Shown piece by piece: positions 8,605 to 17,440 of a stretch of DNA of 64,000 nucleotides (position 1 is the stretch's first letter; every line of letters starts with the position of its first letter). The stretch is from Chloroflexus sp. Y-396-1 (GTDB lineage Bacteria > Chloroflexota > Chloroflexia > Chloroflexales > Chloroflexaceae), in assembly GCF_000516515.1 (NCBI RefSeq), contig NZ_KI911784.1:2574881-2638880 (forward strand), read 5' to 3'. The notes below the pieces were generated by a model. It was not told the DNA's origin and ran no database searches. It saw nothing but the letters and a program-made list of their open reading frames with translations. Made by a program: the position numbers and the translations under genes.

Positions 8605-9759
8605 ATGCAAGACTTTTTTGAATTCAGCCTTGGTGCAAGAGTATTGTACCAGATTGGGCTGGCCGGTGAACTGGGTCAGGTAATCAGCAGTGCGCTCCCG
8701 CAACGTCGAGCCTTCATCGTTGCCGATAAAGGTGTTGTGCAGGCAAGATTACTCGATCCGATTCAGGCTGGCCTGGCTCCCATCGAGGTCGTTGGGATTT
8801 TTGACGATGTGCCGGCCAATTCTTCTGTCGCAAAGGTCACTGAGGGCGCCGAACGGGCACGGGCCGCTGACGCTGATCTGATTATTGCAGTGGGTGGTGG
8901 TAGTCCTATCGATACTGCTAAAGGGATTCGCATATTACTCACCCTCGGTGGATCAATTCCTGATTATGAAGGGTATAACGTGATTGAAACGCCACTAACA
9001 CCACTGGTGGCAGTCCCAACAACTGCCGGTACCGGTAGTGAAGTAACGCCAATTGCCGTCATCCTCGATGAAGAGGGTCAGCGAAAAATAAGTATTGTCA
9101 GTCGCTACATCACACCCACGCTGGCCATCCTCGATCCGATGATGACCCGCACCTTACCCCCGCGCCTGACAGCGGCCACCGGTATGGATGCTCTCTCACA
9201 CGCGATTGAAACGTATGTCTCGACCGAGAACAACCCCTTGAGCGATAGCCTGGCCCTGGCTGCTATCGATATGATTGCTACTCATTTGCGAGATGCTGTT
9301 CACGATGGCAATAACATTGAGGCGCGTAGCCAATTGTTGATTGCAGCCACGATGGCCGGTATTGCCTGTGGCAATAGTCTCTTCGGTGTGGTGCACGCAC
9401 TGTCGCACGCCGTCGGCGGAAAGTTCCCCGTTCACCACGGCACAGCCAATGCGATCTTCTTACCGCCGGGGATGCGTTTCAATAGCGAAGTCGTACCCGA
9501 CCGCTATGTCCGCATTGCCAGAGCTATGGGGGTCAATGTTGGTGGCCGCAGCAACGCTGAAGTGATTGCCGATGGTATTGCAGCCGTGCGGACGCTGACG
9601 GCAGATTGTGGTCTGCCAACAAGACTGCGTGAGGTGGGCGTACCACGTGAAGCGCTTCCTGAACTGGCAGAATTGGCCGCCGTCGAACCGGCAATTTTCA
9701 ACAATCCACGACCGGCAACCGCCGCAGAATTGCTGGCAATGCTCGAAGAGGTATGGTGA
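8605..9759 (+). CDS. Iron-containing alcohol dehydrogenase
   Basis: 384 residues, full length for family III NAD(P)-dependent alcohol dehydrogenases. The NAD-binding GGGSPIDTAKG lies at 97-107. Expected metal ligands are present: Asp195 and His199 (GMDALSHAIE), His264 (GVVHALSHAVGG) and His278 (FPVHHGTANA). These enzymes interconvert alcohols and aldehydes or ketones in the cytoplasm; the substrate cannot be told from sequence. The ATG is preceded by an AAGG-like site. It stands alone, with no operon partner, after a decayed region. Confidence 0.93.
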   Translation: MQDFFEFSLGARVLYQIGLAGELGQVISSALPQRRAFIVADKGVVQARLLDPIQAGLAPIEVVGIFDDVPANSSVAKVTEGAERARAADADLIIAVGGGSPIDTAKGIRILLTLGGSIPDYEGYNVIETPLTPLVAVPTTAGTGSEVTPIAVILDEEGQRKISIVSRYITPTLAILDPMMTRTLPPRLTAATGMDALSHAIETYVSTENNPLSDSLALAAIDMIATHLRDAVHDGNNIEARSQLLIAATMAGIACGNSLFGVVHALSHAVGGKFPVHHGTANAIFLPPGMRFNSEVVPDRYVRIARAMGVNVGGRSNAEVIADGIAAVRTLTADCGLPTRLREVGVPREALPELAELAAVEPAIFNNPRPATAAELLAMLEEVW

Positions 9760-10087
9760 CTGAAGGAAAGGCTGGAGCAGGTGATGTACCTCTCCCAGCT
9801 TTTACGAAGAAGTCGAACATTTCCTGCCTGACAGGAAGATACATGTAGGGATGGGTTCCACCGGTAGGGGCACTGCCCCTACCTAGGATGCTGTCGGCGC
9901 CGGGCTGGTCGTCCATCATATGGTAGCTACGAACAGGGCTTTCATCCGTCGTGGACGTGACGATAAGATATGCGGATCGGTGATTATGCAGCTTGCGCTC
10001 ATGCCACCGGTTCACCGCAGAATGGTAGAATGGCAGCATTCCATGAGAACAGACCCGGCCCCCTCTCCACTTGGACGGTAAAGATCG
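9760..10087. repeat. Intergenic region with palindromic dispersed element
   Basis: No gene seen. GGTAGGGGCA (9863-9872) and TGCCCCTACC (9874-9883) form a near-perfect palindrome. It belongs to the same loose family as the GTAGGGGCGGG-type elements at 16530, 28094 and 37050. It lies between convergent genes and could form a hairpin in either transcript, but there is no T-run. Confidence 0.5.
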
Positions 10088-10648
10088 TCACGTCTGAGAA
10101 ATGTTACCGTTTGCCCGTACTACCCGATGCGCGAACAGTTTTTGAAATTTTGCTACCTTTGGCGCTACCACAAACTGACAATAGGGCTGATAGGGATTGC
10201 GGGCAAAGTATTCCTGATGGTAGTCTTCGGCAGGATAGAACGTCGTGGCCGGTACAATCTCGGTCACTATTGGATCGCGGAAAACTTTCTGTTCGGTTAG
10301 TTCACGTACCAGTTGCTCAGCGATTTGACGCTGCTCTTCAGAGTGATAAAAAATGGCCGAACGATACTGAGTTCCTACATCAGCTCCCTGCCGATTCAGC
10401 GTCGTCGGGTCGTGAATGCTGAAGAAAATTTCGAGCAGCTCACGATAGCTAATCTGTTCCGGATCAAACGTGATCTGTACTGCTTCAGCATGACCGGTCT
10501 TGCCACTGCAAACCCGTTCATAGGTCGGGTTGGCGACATGTCCGCCGGTGTAGCCTGACACGACATCTTTTACACCAATGACCTGATCGTATACTGCTTC
10601 CAGACACCAAAAACATCCACCGGCCAAGGTAGCCGTTTCGAGAGGCAT
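10088..10648 (-). CDS. msrA: Peptide-methionine (S)-S-oxide reductase MsrA
   Basis: 186 residues from the ATG at 10648, which has AAAGGAG just upstream; the longer frame to 10678 would bury that site. It reduces methionine-S-sulfoxide in proteins or free methionine. Catalytic Cys12 is in the diagnostic [11 protein letters not shown] motif, followed by GVVSGYTGG-like DVVSGYTGG, then [12 protein letters not shown] and the [12 protein letters not shown] segment typical of MsrA. Transcribed alone. No msrB is in the window. Confidence 0.96.
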   Translation of the reverse strand: MPLETATLAGGCFWCLEAVYDQVIGVKDVVSGYTGGHVANPTYERVCSGKTGHAEAVQITFDPEQISYRELLEIFFSIHDPTTLNRQGADVGTQYRSAIFYHSEEQRQIAEQLVRELTEQKVFRDPIVTEIVPATTFYPAEDYHQEYFARNPYQPYCQFVVAPKVAKFQKLFAHRVVRANGNISQT

Positions 10649-10678
10649 AGCGGAAACTCCTTTGTTCAAATCCTTCAC

Positions 10679-11188
10679 CTGTATGTAGTCTACCGCAGTT
10701 TGCCGGTAGATGCAGGGCGAAAGAGTAGATCATCGTTTTGCGCACGTAGCATCCTCATTTCAGATGTTCCACGTGCTCTGGAAAGCCGGCCTTCGGCCTG
10801 CATCCCACAAGATAGGGTTGGAACCATAGCACACCCCCGCCGACTCGCCGATCATACCTGTTAGCGTAACGGGAGAAGCAGGGGCTCCTGACCCCGCTTG
10901 CGGGAGGGCTGACGGATGATAAAGTGCTGATGCGCCAAACGATGGGTTCCTGCCGAGTGCTACACGACGCGGGCCAGCGGCCCACGCATCGGGAACGAGA
11001 GTTGGTCGAGGTTCATCGTTAGCGAAGGCGGAAAGGTGACCGAAGCTGAAAACTCCGAAAACCCCTACCCGACAATGGGTTAACAAGGGCTCTTGTTTAG
11101 CGGTACCGATCCAGTACCGCATTTCATACACCATCTCTCGTGCTAACAATTAACCGGCATACCGTACTGGCAAGGTGACCCTGTTTTC
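10679..11188. repeat. Repeat-rich intergenic region
   Basis: No credible gene; the 129-residue minus frame here is made of repeat sequence. Recognisable pieces include a GGCCGGCCTTCGGCC-type palindrome near 10783, GCGGGCCAGCGGCCCACGC near 10970 (compare 16584 and 51776), and a CTGAAAACTCCGAAAACCCC motif near 11047 that resembles elements at 51620 and 52010. Confidence 0.6.
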
Positions 11189-11755
11189 CTACAAGGGATT
11201 GTATCGATTCATTGCCGTGATCAGGCCGTCACGTAAGACCACTTCAACGGCATCGGCCACTCGTGCGAGCACATCGGGCAGAACTGCTTCTTCTTCCGGT
11301 GTAAAGCGGCTCAACACGTAATCGGCTGCATCCATCTTCCCTGGCGGCTGGCCGATACCAATCCGCAGTCGCGGAAATTCGGTTGTTCCTAATTGAGCAA
11401 CAATTGAACGCATCCCATTATGGGTTCCGGCGCTGCCCCGCTCGCGGATGCGGACTCGGGCGAATGGCAGATCAAGATCATCGTAGATAACGAGTAACTC
11501 ACGCGCCGGATCAATTTTGTACCAGTTGCGCAGTGCCGACACCGCCTGTCCACTGAGGTTCATATAGGTCTGTGGTTTTACCAAGACGACCCGCTGCCCA
11601 TGAATAATCCCTTCGGCAAGCTGACTGTTGGCCCGCTGCTGACGAAATGTTAAACCGTGGCGCTCGGCCAGCGTTTCGACACTGCGAAAACCGATATTGT
11701 GACGGGTTCGTGCATAACGTTCACCTGGATTACCAAGGCCAACAATAAGCCACAT
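11189..11755 (-). CDS. pth: Peptidyl-tRNA hydrolase
   Basis: 188 residues from the ATG at 11755. It releases tRNA from prematurely dropped peptidyl-tRNA. Family signatures: LIVGLGNPGERYARTRHNIG with catalytic His19, VLVKPQTYMNLSG, LLVIYDDLDLP with the catalytic Asp, and GSAGTHNGMRSI. Usual length. Divergent from the PLP-enzyme gene, with about 110 bases between the two starts. Confidence 0.97.
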   Translation of the reverse strand: MWLIVGLGNPGERYARTRHNIGFRSVETLAERHGLTFRQQRANSQLAEGIIHGQRVVLVKPQTYMNLSGQAVSALRNWYKIDPARELLVIYDDLDLPFARVRIRERGSAGTHNGMRSIVAQLGTTEFPRLRIGIGQPPGKMDAADYVLSRFTPEEEAVLPDVLARVADAVEVVLRDGLITAMNRYNPL

Positions 11756-11867
11756 GCGTTGTATCCTTACCAACACCTATATCACTTGTGCAACACATCA
11801 TACCATCACTTCGCCGGTTATCAGCGATAATGAGAACGAACAATGTTCAGTCGAGAGGAATGATCCC

Positions 11868-13073
11868 ATGCACGCCACAACCTGCAAACTACCCCTCCCC
11901 GAAATAGCCGACCAGTTTCTGCTGCGGCGCGATATGACCTTTCTTAATCACGGTAGCTTCGGGGCGTGTCCTCGTCCGGTTTTTGCTATCTACCAGCAAT
12001 GGCAACGTACTCTTGAAGCACAACCGGTTGAATTTCTTGGCCGATGCCTGTCTGAACGCCTGCGTCAGGCCCGCAACAGCCTGGCCGCTTTCGTCGGCGC
12101 ACCGGCAGATGATCTCGTCTTTGTGCCAAATGTGACCTATGCCCTCAATATCGTTGCTCGTTCGATCACCTTACAACCGGGTGATGAGGTTTTGGGTATT
12201 ACTCACGAATACGGTGCAATTGAACGTACCTGGCGTTACGTCTGTCACCAACGGGGAGCAACGTATATTAATCAGCCAGTAGCATTACCGGTAACGACAC
12301 CTGAACAGCTTATCGAACAAATTTGGCATGGCGTCACTTCCCGCACACGAGTGATCTTGCTCAGCCACATCACATCGCCGACGGCCATCATTATGCCGGT
12401 GGCAGAAGTATGTCGGCGGGCACGTGCAGCCGGGATCATCAGTGTGATCGACGGTGCCCACGCACCCGGCCAGATCGACCTGAACCTGCAAGCATTAGGA
12501 GCTGATTTCTACGCCGGGAATTGTCACAAATGGCTGTGCGCACCAAGAGGGGCCGGATTCCTATACGTGCGCCCTGAACACCAGGCCGCTCTCGAACCGC
12601 TTGTGGTGAGCTGGGGCTGGCAACCACCAACACCATTGTCAGGCAGCTTTCTGGCCTATCCAGAAGGACGCCCGTTACAGGCCTACTACGAGTGGATGGG
12701 AACCGATGATCCATCAGCATTTCTTAGCGTACCGGCGGCCATCGAGTTCCAGCACCGTTACCGCTGGGCCGATGTGCGGCGCGCTTGTCACGAATTGCTG
12801 TACACTGCATCACAACAGATACTGGCCTTGACGGGTACAGCACCGCTAACCCCAGACGATGAACACTGGTGGATGCAGATGCGGTCATTACCGCTACCAC
12901 CCTGTGATCCGGCACTGGTTCAGGCCCGGCTTTGGCATGAATGGCGTGTCGAAGTCCCATGCTTTACCTGGCAAGAGCAACCGTTGATCCGAATTTCGAT
13001 TCAGGGATACAATGCTCCAACTGACATTGATCGTCTATTGACCGGCTTGCAAGCAGTGCTGAATACACTATGA
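11868..13073 (+). CDS. PLP-dependent aminotransferase class V family protein (isopenicillin-N epimerase-like)
   Basis: 401 residues from the ATG at 11868, preceded by GAGAGGAA; an upstream extension to 11754 lacks a ribosome site and overlaps pth. Fold-type I PLP enzyme related to CefD and cysteine desulfurases. It has LNHGSFGACPRPV near the start, VIDGAHAPGQIDL with the PLP-ring Asp, and GNCHKWLCAPRGAGFLYV with the Schiff-base Lys. Substrate unknown; most non-fungal CefD-like proteins are not epimerases of penicillin. Its stop overlaps the ABC ATPase start by four bases (ATGA), so the two are co-translated, although no functional link is obvious. Confidence 0.85.
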   Translation: MHATTCKLPLPEIADQFLLRRDMTFLNHGSFGACPRPVFAIYQQWQRTLEAQPVEFLGRCLSERLRQARNSLAAFVGAPADDLVFVPNVTYALNIVARSITLQPGDEVLGITHEYGAIERTWRYVCHQRGATYINQPVALPVTTPEQLIEQIWHGVTSRTRVILLSHITSPTAIIMPVAEVCRRARAAGIISVIDGAHAPGQIDLNLQALGADFYAGNCHKWLCAPRGAGFLYVRPEHQAALEPLVVSWGWQPPTPLSGSFLAYPEGRPLQAYYEWMGTDDPSAFLSVPAAIEFQHRYRWADVRRACHELLYTASQQILALTGTAPLTPDDEHWWMQMRSLPLPPCDPALVQARLWHEWRVEVPCFTWQEQPLIRISIQGYNAPTDIDRLLTGLQAVLNTL

Positions 13074-14683
13074 TCAACATCGAACATGTGAGCTATACCT
13101 ATCCTGGCGCAACTAGGCCCATCCTCCGCGATCTGAGTTTTCAGATTGATCAAGGTGAGTTCCTGCTCGTTTGCGGCGCAAGTGGTGTCGGCAAAAGTAC
13201 CCTGCTCCGCCTATTGAATGGTCTGGTTCCCCATTTCTACGGTGGGCATTTCCGTGGACGAGTAGAAGTCTGGGGGCGTCATACATTGCACTATCAACCA
13301 CGCGATTTGGCCGATCTCGTCGGGTTTGTTGTGCAAGACCCTGAAAGTCAGTTTGTCGTTGAACGAGTAGAAGACGAAATCGTCTTTGCGATGGAGAATC
13401 TAGGAGTACCGGCGGCCATTATGCGGCGGCGCGTGGAAGAAGTTCTTGATCAACTGGCAATCGCCCATCTGCGTCACCGCCACGTCGCAACGCTGAGCGG
13501 TGGCGAACAACAGCGTGTGGCAATTGCCGCTGCTTTAGCTTCCCAACCACGAGTGCTCGTCCTCGATGAACCAACCAGTCAACTCGATCCCCACGGTGCC
13601 GAAGAGGTCTTAACTGCTCTCCAAAAACTCAACACCGATCTCGGTATTACCATCGTCCTCTGCGAACATCGGCTGGAACGAGTGGTACAGTATGCCGACC
13701 GTGTGCTCTATCTGGCGCCAGATGGAACGATCGATCTCGGATCTCCGCGCGAGGTATTGGCTCGAATCGATCTGCGACCTCCGCTTCAACATCTTGGGGC
13801 AGTATTGGGATGGCATCCGTTGCCACTGACCATTAAAGAGGGACGACGATTTGTTCCTGCCGATTTACCGGCAACATCACCTGTAGTATCGCCGTCACCA
13901 CTTGTCTCATCTGCACCCCTGGCGCGTTTGCATAACGTTACCGTGCGCTACCACCAGCATGAAGCACTCTATCGAGTCAATCTGGAACTACCACGTGGTC
14001 AGCTTATTGCCCTGATGGGACGCAACGGGAGCGGAAAAAGTACCCTTCTCAAAACCCTTATTGGTCTGGTCCGACCGGTTGAAGGGCGAGTCGAGTTAGC
14101 AGGGCAAGACATTGCTCCGCTGGCAGTGGAAGAACTGGCCCAGCGTGTCGCCTACGTGCCACAAGACCCGCGGAGCATCCTGTTCCACGATACACTGGGT
14201 GAAGAGATCGCATTCAGTTTACGGGGCCGCAAGCTCCGTCCTTCACCGTCGGCAATTCGCGACGCGCTGTCCCGCTTCGGCATTGCGCACCTGATCGAAC
14301 ACTACCCACGCAATCTCAGTGGCGGCGAAGCACAACGGGCGGCGCTAGCGGCCGGCCTGGTCGGCAACCCCCACCTCATTCTCCTCGATGAGCCAACCCG
14401 TGGTCTTGATTACCAGGCCAAACGCAGTCTGGTCACCACCCTGCGCACGCTATGTAATGAAGGTCGCACTGTCTTGATGGCAACCCACGATGTGGAGTTA
14501 GCTGCCGCTTGCGCCGATTGGGTCGTCTTGTTGAGTGAAGGCGAGATTGTTGTAGAAGGCCCAACCACCGAATTACTCGGCAACAGCCTGATCTTCTCAT
14601 CACAGATCGCTAAGCTGTTTCCCGGCCAAGGCTGGCTAACCGTCCCGCAGGCCCTTACCGGTCTAGGACGCGCACCTGATTGA
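13070..14683 (+). CDS. Fused double ATP-binding protein of an ECF/CbiO-type ABC transporter
   Basis: 537 residues with two complete ABC domains. The first has Walker A GASGVGKS at 36-43, signature LSGGE at 142-146 and Walker B VLVLDEPTS at 162-170. A Pro/Ser-rich linker (about 265-285) follows. The second has Walker A GRNGSGKS at 317-324, signature LSGGEAQR and Walker B LILLDEPTRGLD. This matches fused EcfA1-EcfA2 (YkoD/CbiO-like) ATPases that energise vitamin or metal uptake. No EcfT transmembrane partner or S component lies next to it, so it must work with proteins encoded elsewhere. It may serve several S components; substrate unknown. Confidence 0.9.
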   Translation: MINIEHVSYTYPGATRPILRDLSFQIDQGEFLLVCGASGVGKSTLLRLLNGLVPHFYGGHFRGRVEVWGRHTLHYQPRDLADLVGFVVQDPESQFVVERVEDEIVFAMENLGVPAAIMRRRVEEVLDQLAIAHLRHRHVATLSGGEQQRVAIAAALASQPRVLVLDEPTSQLDPHGAEEVLTALQKLNTDLGITIVLCEHRLERVVQYADRVLYLAPDGTIDLGSPREVLARIDLRPPLQHLGAVLGWHPLPLTIKEGRRFVPADLPATSPVVSPSPLVSSAPLARLHNVTVRYHQHEALYRVNLELPRGQLIALMGRNGSGKSTLLKTLIGLVRPVEGRVELAGQDIAPLAVEELAQRVAYVPQDPRSILFHDTLGEEIAFSLRGRKLRPSPSAIRDALSRFGIAHLIEHYPRNLSGGEAQRAALAAGLVGNPHLILLDEPTRGLDYQAKRSLVTTLRTLCNEGRTVLMATHDVELAAACADWVVLLSEGEIVVEGPTTELLGNSLIFSSQIAKLFPGQGWLTVPQALTGLGRAPD

Positions 14684-14704
14684 GCAGTTCACAGGGGTTT
14701 AGTT

Positions 14705-16138
14705 TCATCGTAACAGTGCTGCCACCCCATCCTGAAGGGTAGCGAATGAACGCAAGCCGTCCCAGGTTGAGCTAGTATGCACCATCAGCTCGGCCAGATC
14801 AGGGCGAATACCACACAGCACCACCTCAGCACCCATCAGACGGGCGCCGTTGCTGATCTGATGCAGGGTATGCGCCAACGTCTGCTCAAACACGGTCAGG
14901 CCGGTCAAATCGAGTAACACAGTCCGTACCTGACGGGCAGCGATTTCGGCGAGAATTGAACTGAACAGTAACTGACAGCGCTCAGCATCGAACGCCCCGA
15001 TAAGGGGCGCCACCAATGTTGTCTGGCTCAGAGGAATAAGAGGCAAGGTTAAACGACGCAACAGCTCATCACGTTGCTGAAGCTCCGTCAGTGAATGTTC
15101 GAGGGCAGCACTTCGTTCGGCCAATGCCTTTTGCGATGCCACAAGCTCAGCCCGCTGCCGTTCGATCAGCGTCATATCACGAAGCAATACAACGCTGGTC
15201 CCGCCGCGCTCGTCGCGAATGGCAACTTCCGAGATTAGCAATACCTGACCATTGCTTCGTTCAAACCGGCGACTGCCGAGCTCACGGTCAACATCGGTTG
15301 TCTGCTCTGCAAAACCGGCATCAGCAAGAGCGTGATCAAAACGTTGTTCCCTATCCAGTTCAAGTATCTGCCGGGCAGCCCGATTAGCAAACCGAATCTG
15401 CCGATCGGTATCAAGCACCAGTATCCCATCGGGAAGATGTTCAACTGCTGTTTGCAGTGCAACCTGCGAAGGTCGAAAGATACCATAACGCAACGTCACC
15501 CAGCCGAATGAGAGGTGTAGTGGGAGAAGACTGGCATAGGCAAGCGGTATCAAACCCACTTCACGCGAGATATAGCCGGTCAGGAAGGTCAAAATCGTTC
15601 CGGCCGTCAACCAGATAGCAGGAACACGCACTTTTGGATGCTGCACTGCAATTGTCACCAGCATTGTCAAAGGAACGAGGATACAACCAGTGATGTAGAG
15701 AGCAAATACCGGCCAAAAGGCCGGCCCCCGGACAAAATTGGTGATACCGCTCTCGCCACGAACCACGTCAATGCCGACGATCCCCAAGCGTCCGTACCAG
15801 TCTACGGCCAACCCGATTGCCATCACTACATACGGTGCGATCACAACCCATCGTAGCAGCGGCTGCTGGTAGCGATGCGGCATAAACAGGAGCATAATCA
15901 ACCAGATCAAAAACCCAAAAATCGCCGCTTGCAGCGACGTTAGCAGCCCAGACAGCAACCAAACTTCAACCATATTCCGGCTGGCAAAACGTACTGCGCC
16001 AGCACAGCTCAAGAGCAGTGAACCGGTCGTGAATACAGCAAAGACACGATTCGGTATTGCACGATGGTCTTGCAACAACACATACACGACGCTTGCAACC
16101 AGAACGACAATGGTGAACAGGATAAAGAGTAGTTCCAT
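14705..16138 (-). CDS. 7TM-PAS-STAS sensor protein without kinase domain
   Basis: 477 residues. Residues 1 to about 215 carry seven hydrophobic helices like the 7TM region found on many histidine kinases. A PAS domain follows (about 225-330: PDGILVLDTDRQIRFANRAA ... VLLRDMTLIERQ), then a short coiled coil, then a STAS domain (about 365-477) of RsbR/RsbS type (VRTVLLDLTGLTVFEQ, GARLMGAEVVLCGIRPD). There is no HisKA, HATPase or GGDEF domain. The STAS end suggests signalling by partner-switching or stressosome-like contacts. It has its own promoter (16226-16254) and ends 21 bases from the convergent ABC gene. Confidence 0.82.
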   Translation of the reverse strand: MELLFILFTIVVLVASVVYVLLQDHRAIPNRVFAVFTTGSLLLSCAGAVRFASRNMVEVWLLSGLLTSLQAAIFGFLIWLIMLLFMPHRYQQPLLRWVVIAPYVVMAIGLAVDWYGRLGIVGIDVVRGESGITNFVRGPAFWPVFALYITGCILVPLTMLVTIAVQHPKVRVPAIWLTAGTILTFLTGYISREVGLIPLAYASLLPLHLSFGWVTLRYGIFRPSQVALQTAVEHLPDGILVLDTDRQIRFANRAARQILELDREQRFDHALADAGFAEQTTDVDRELGSRRFERSNGQVLLISEVAIRDERGGTSVVLLRDMTLIERQRAELVASQKALAERSAALEHSLTELQQRDELLRRLTLPLIPLSQTTLVAPLIGAFDAERCQLLFSSILAEIAARQVRTVLLDLTGLTVFEQTLAHTLHQISNGARLMGAEVVLCGIRPDLAELMVHTSSTWDGLRSFATLQDGVAALLR

Positions 16139-16225
16139 ACGAGCGTCCGCCGTCCTGTGTGATTATGCAACCAGATGTGTCCGGGATGAAGATGTCGTCA
16201 ACATTAACGGAGGTCTTGCCCCTTT

Positions 16226-16254
16226 ATTATCGGTTTTATTATAGACGTTGTCAA
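16226..16254 (-). promoter_or_regulatory. Promoter of the 7TM-PAS-STAS gene
   Basis: Minus strand: perfect TTGACA (16254-16249), 17-base spacer, GATAAT (16231-16226). Transcription would start near 16219, giving a leader of about 80 bases. Confidence 0.78.
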
Positions 16255-16632
16255 AGAATTGCATTAACTTATACCAATCCTGTCTGTGCAAAACGTGAAT
16301 CATCCTGCTGATGCCGCTAGTACCCCCACCACCCCCCGCTTGCGGGGGGATGGGGGGGTGGGGGGGTGATCCAGAGGCCTGCGCACTCTCGACCGTGCGG
16401 CGATCTTGGGCTGGTGCGAGTTACGCTACCTCGCAAGCGGGGGGTGATCCAGAGGTCTGCGCACTAGGATACATGGTTTTCGCGAACGGGGTTGGTATTG
16501 GTAATAATACCTGCCGGTCTGCGTAACCGTAGGGGCGGGGTCCCAACCCGCCCGCTAAAGTTTCCGTATCTAGCATTCCTGCACGCGGGCCAGCGGCCCG
16601 CGCACCCAGGGAACCGCGTGAGGCTAGTGCAA
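16255..16632. repeat. Mixed dispersed repeats before the tandem array
   Basis: No gene. There is a poly-G/C tract (about 16320-16368), two copies of GTGATCCAGAGG(C/T)CTGCGCAC at 16366 and 16444, and a palindrome GGCGGGGTCCCAACCCGCCC near 16534. A GCGGGCCAGCGGCCCGCGC palindrome stands near 16586. All are short elements that recur elsewhere in the window. Confidence 0.65.
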
Positions 16633-17390
<758 letters not shown>

Positions 17391-17440
17391 ACACTCAATG
17401 ATGCAGTGGACTCATCGTTTGGCTTAGGCACGTATGGCAG

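Noticed and set aside
10760-11149. Minus-strand frame of 129 codons
   Set aside because: It is composed of dispersed repeat sequence and has no ribosome site or family likeness.
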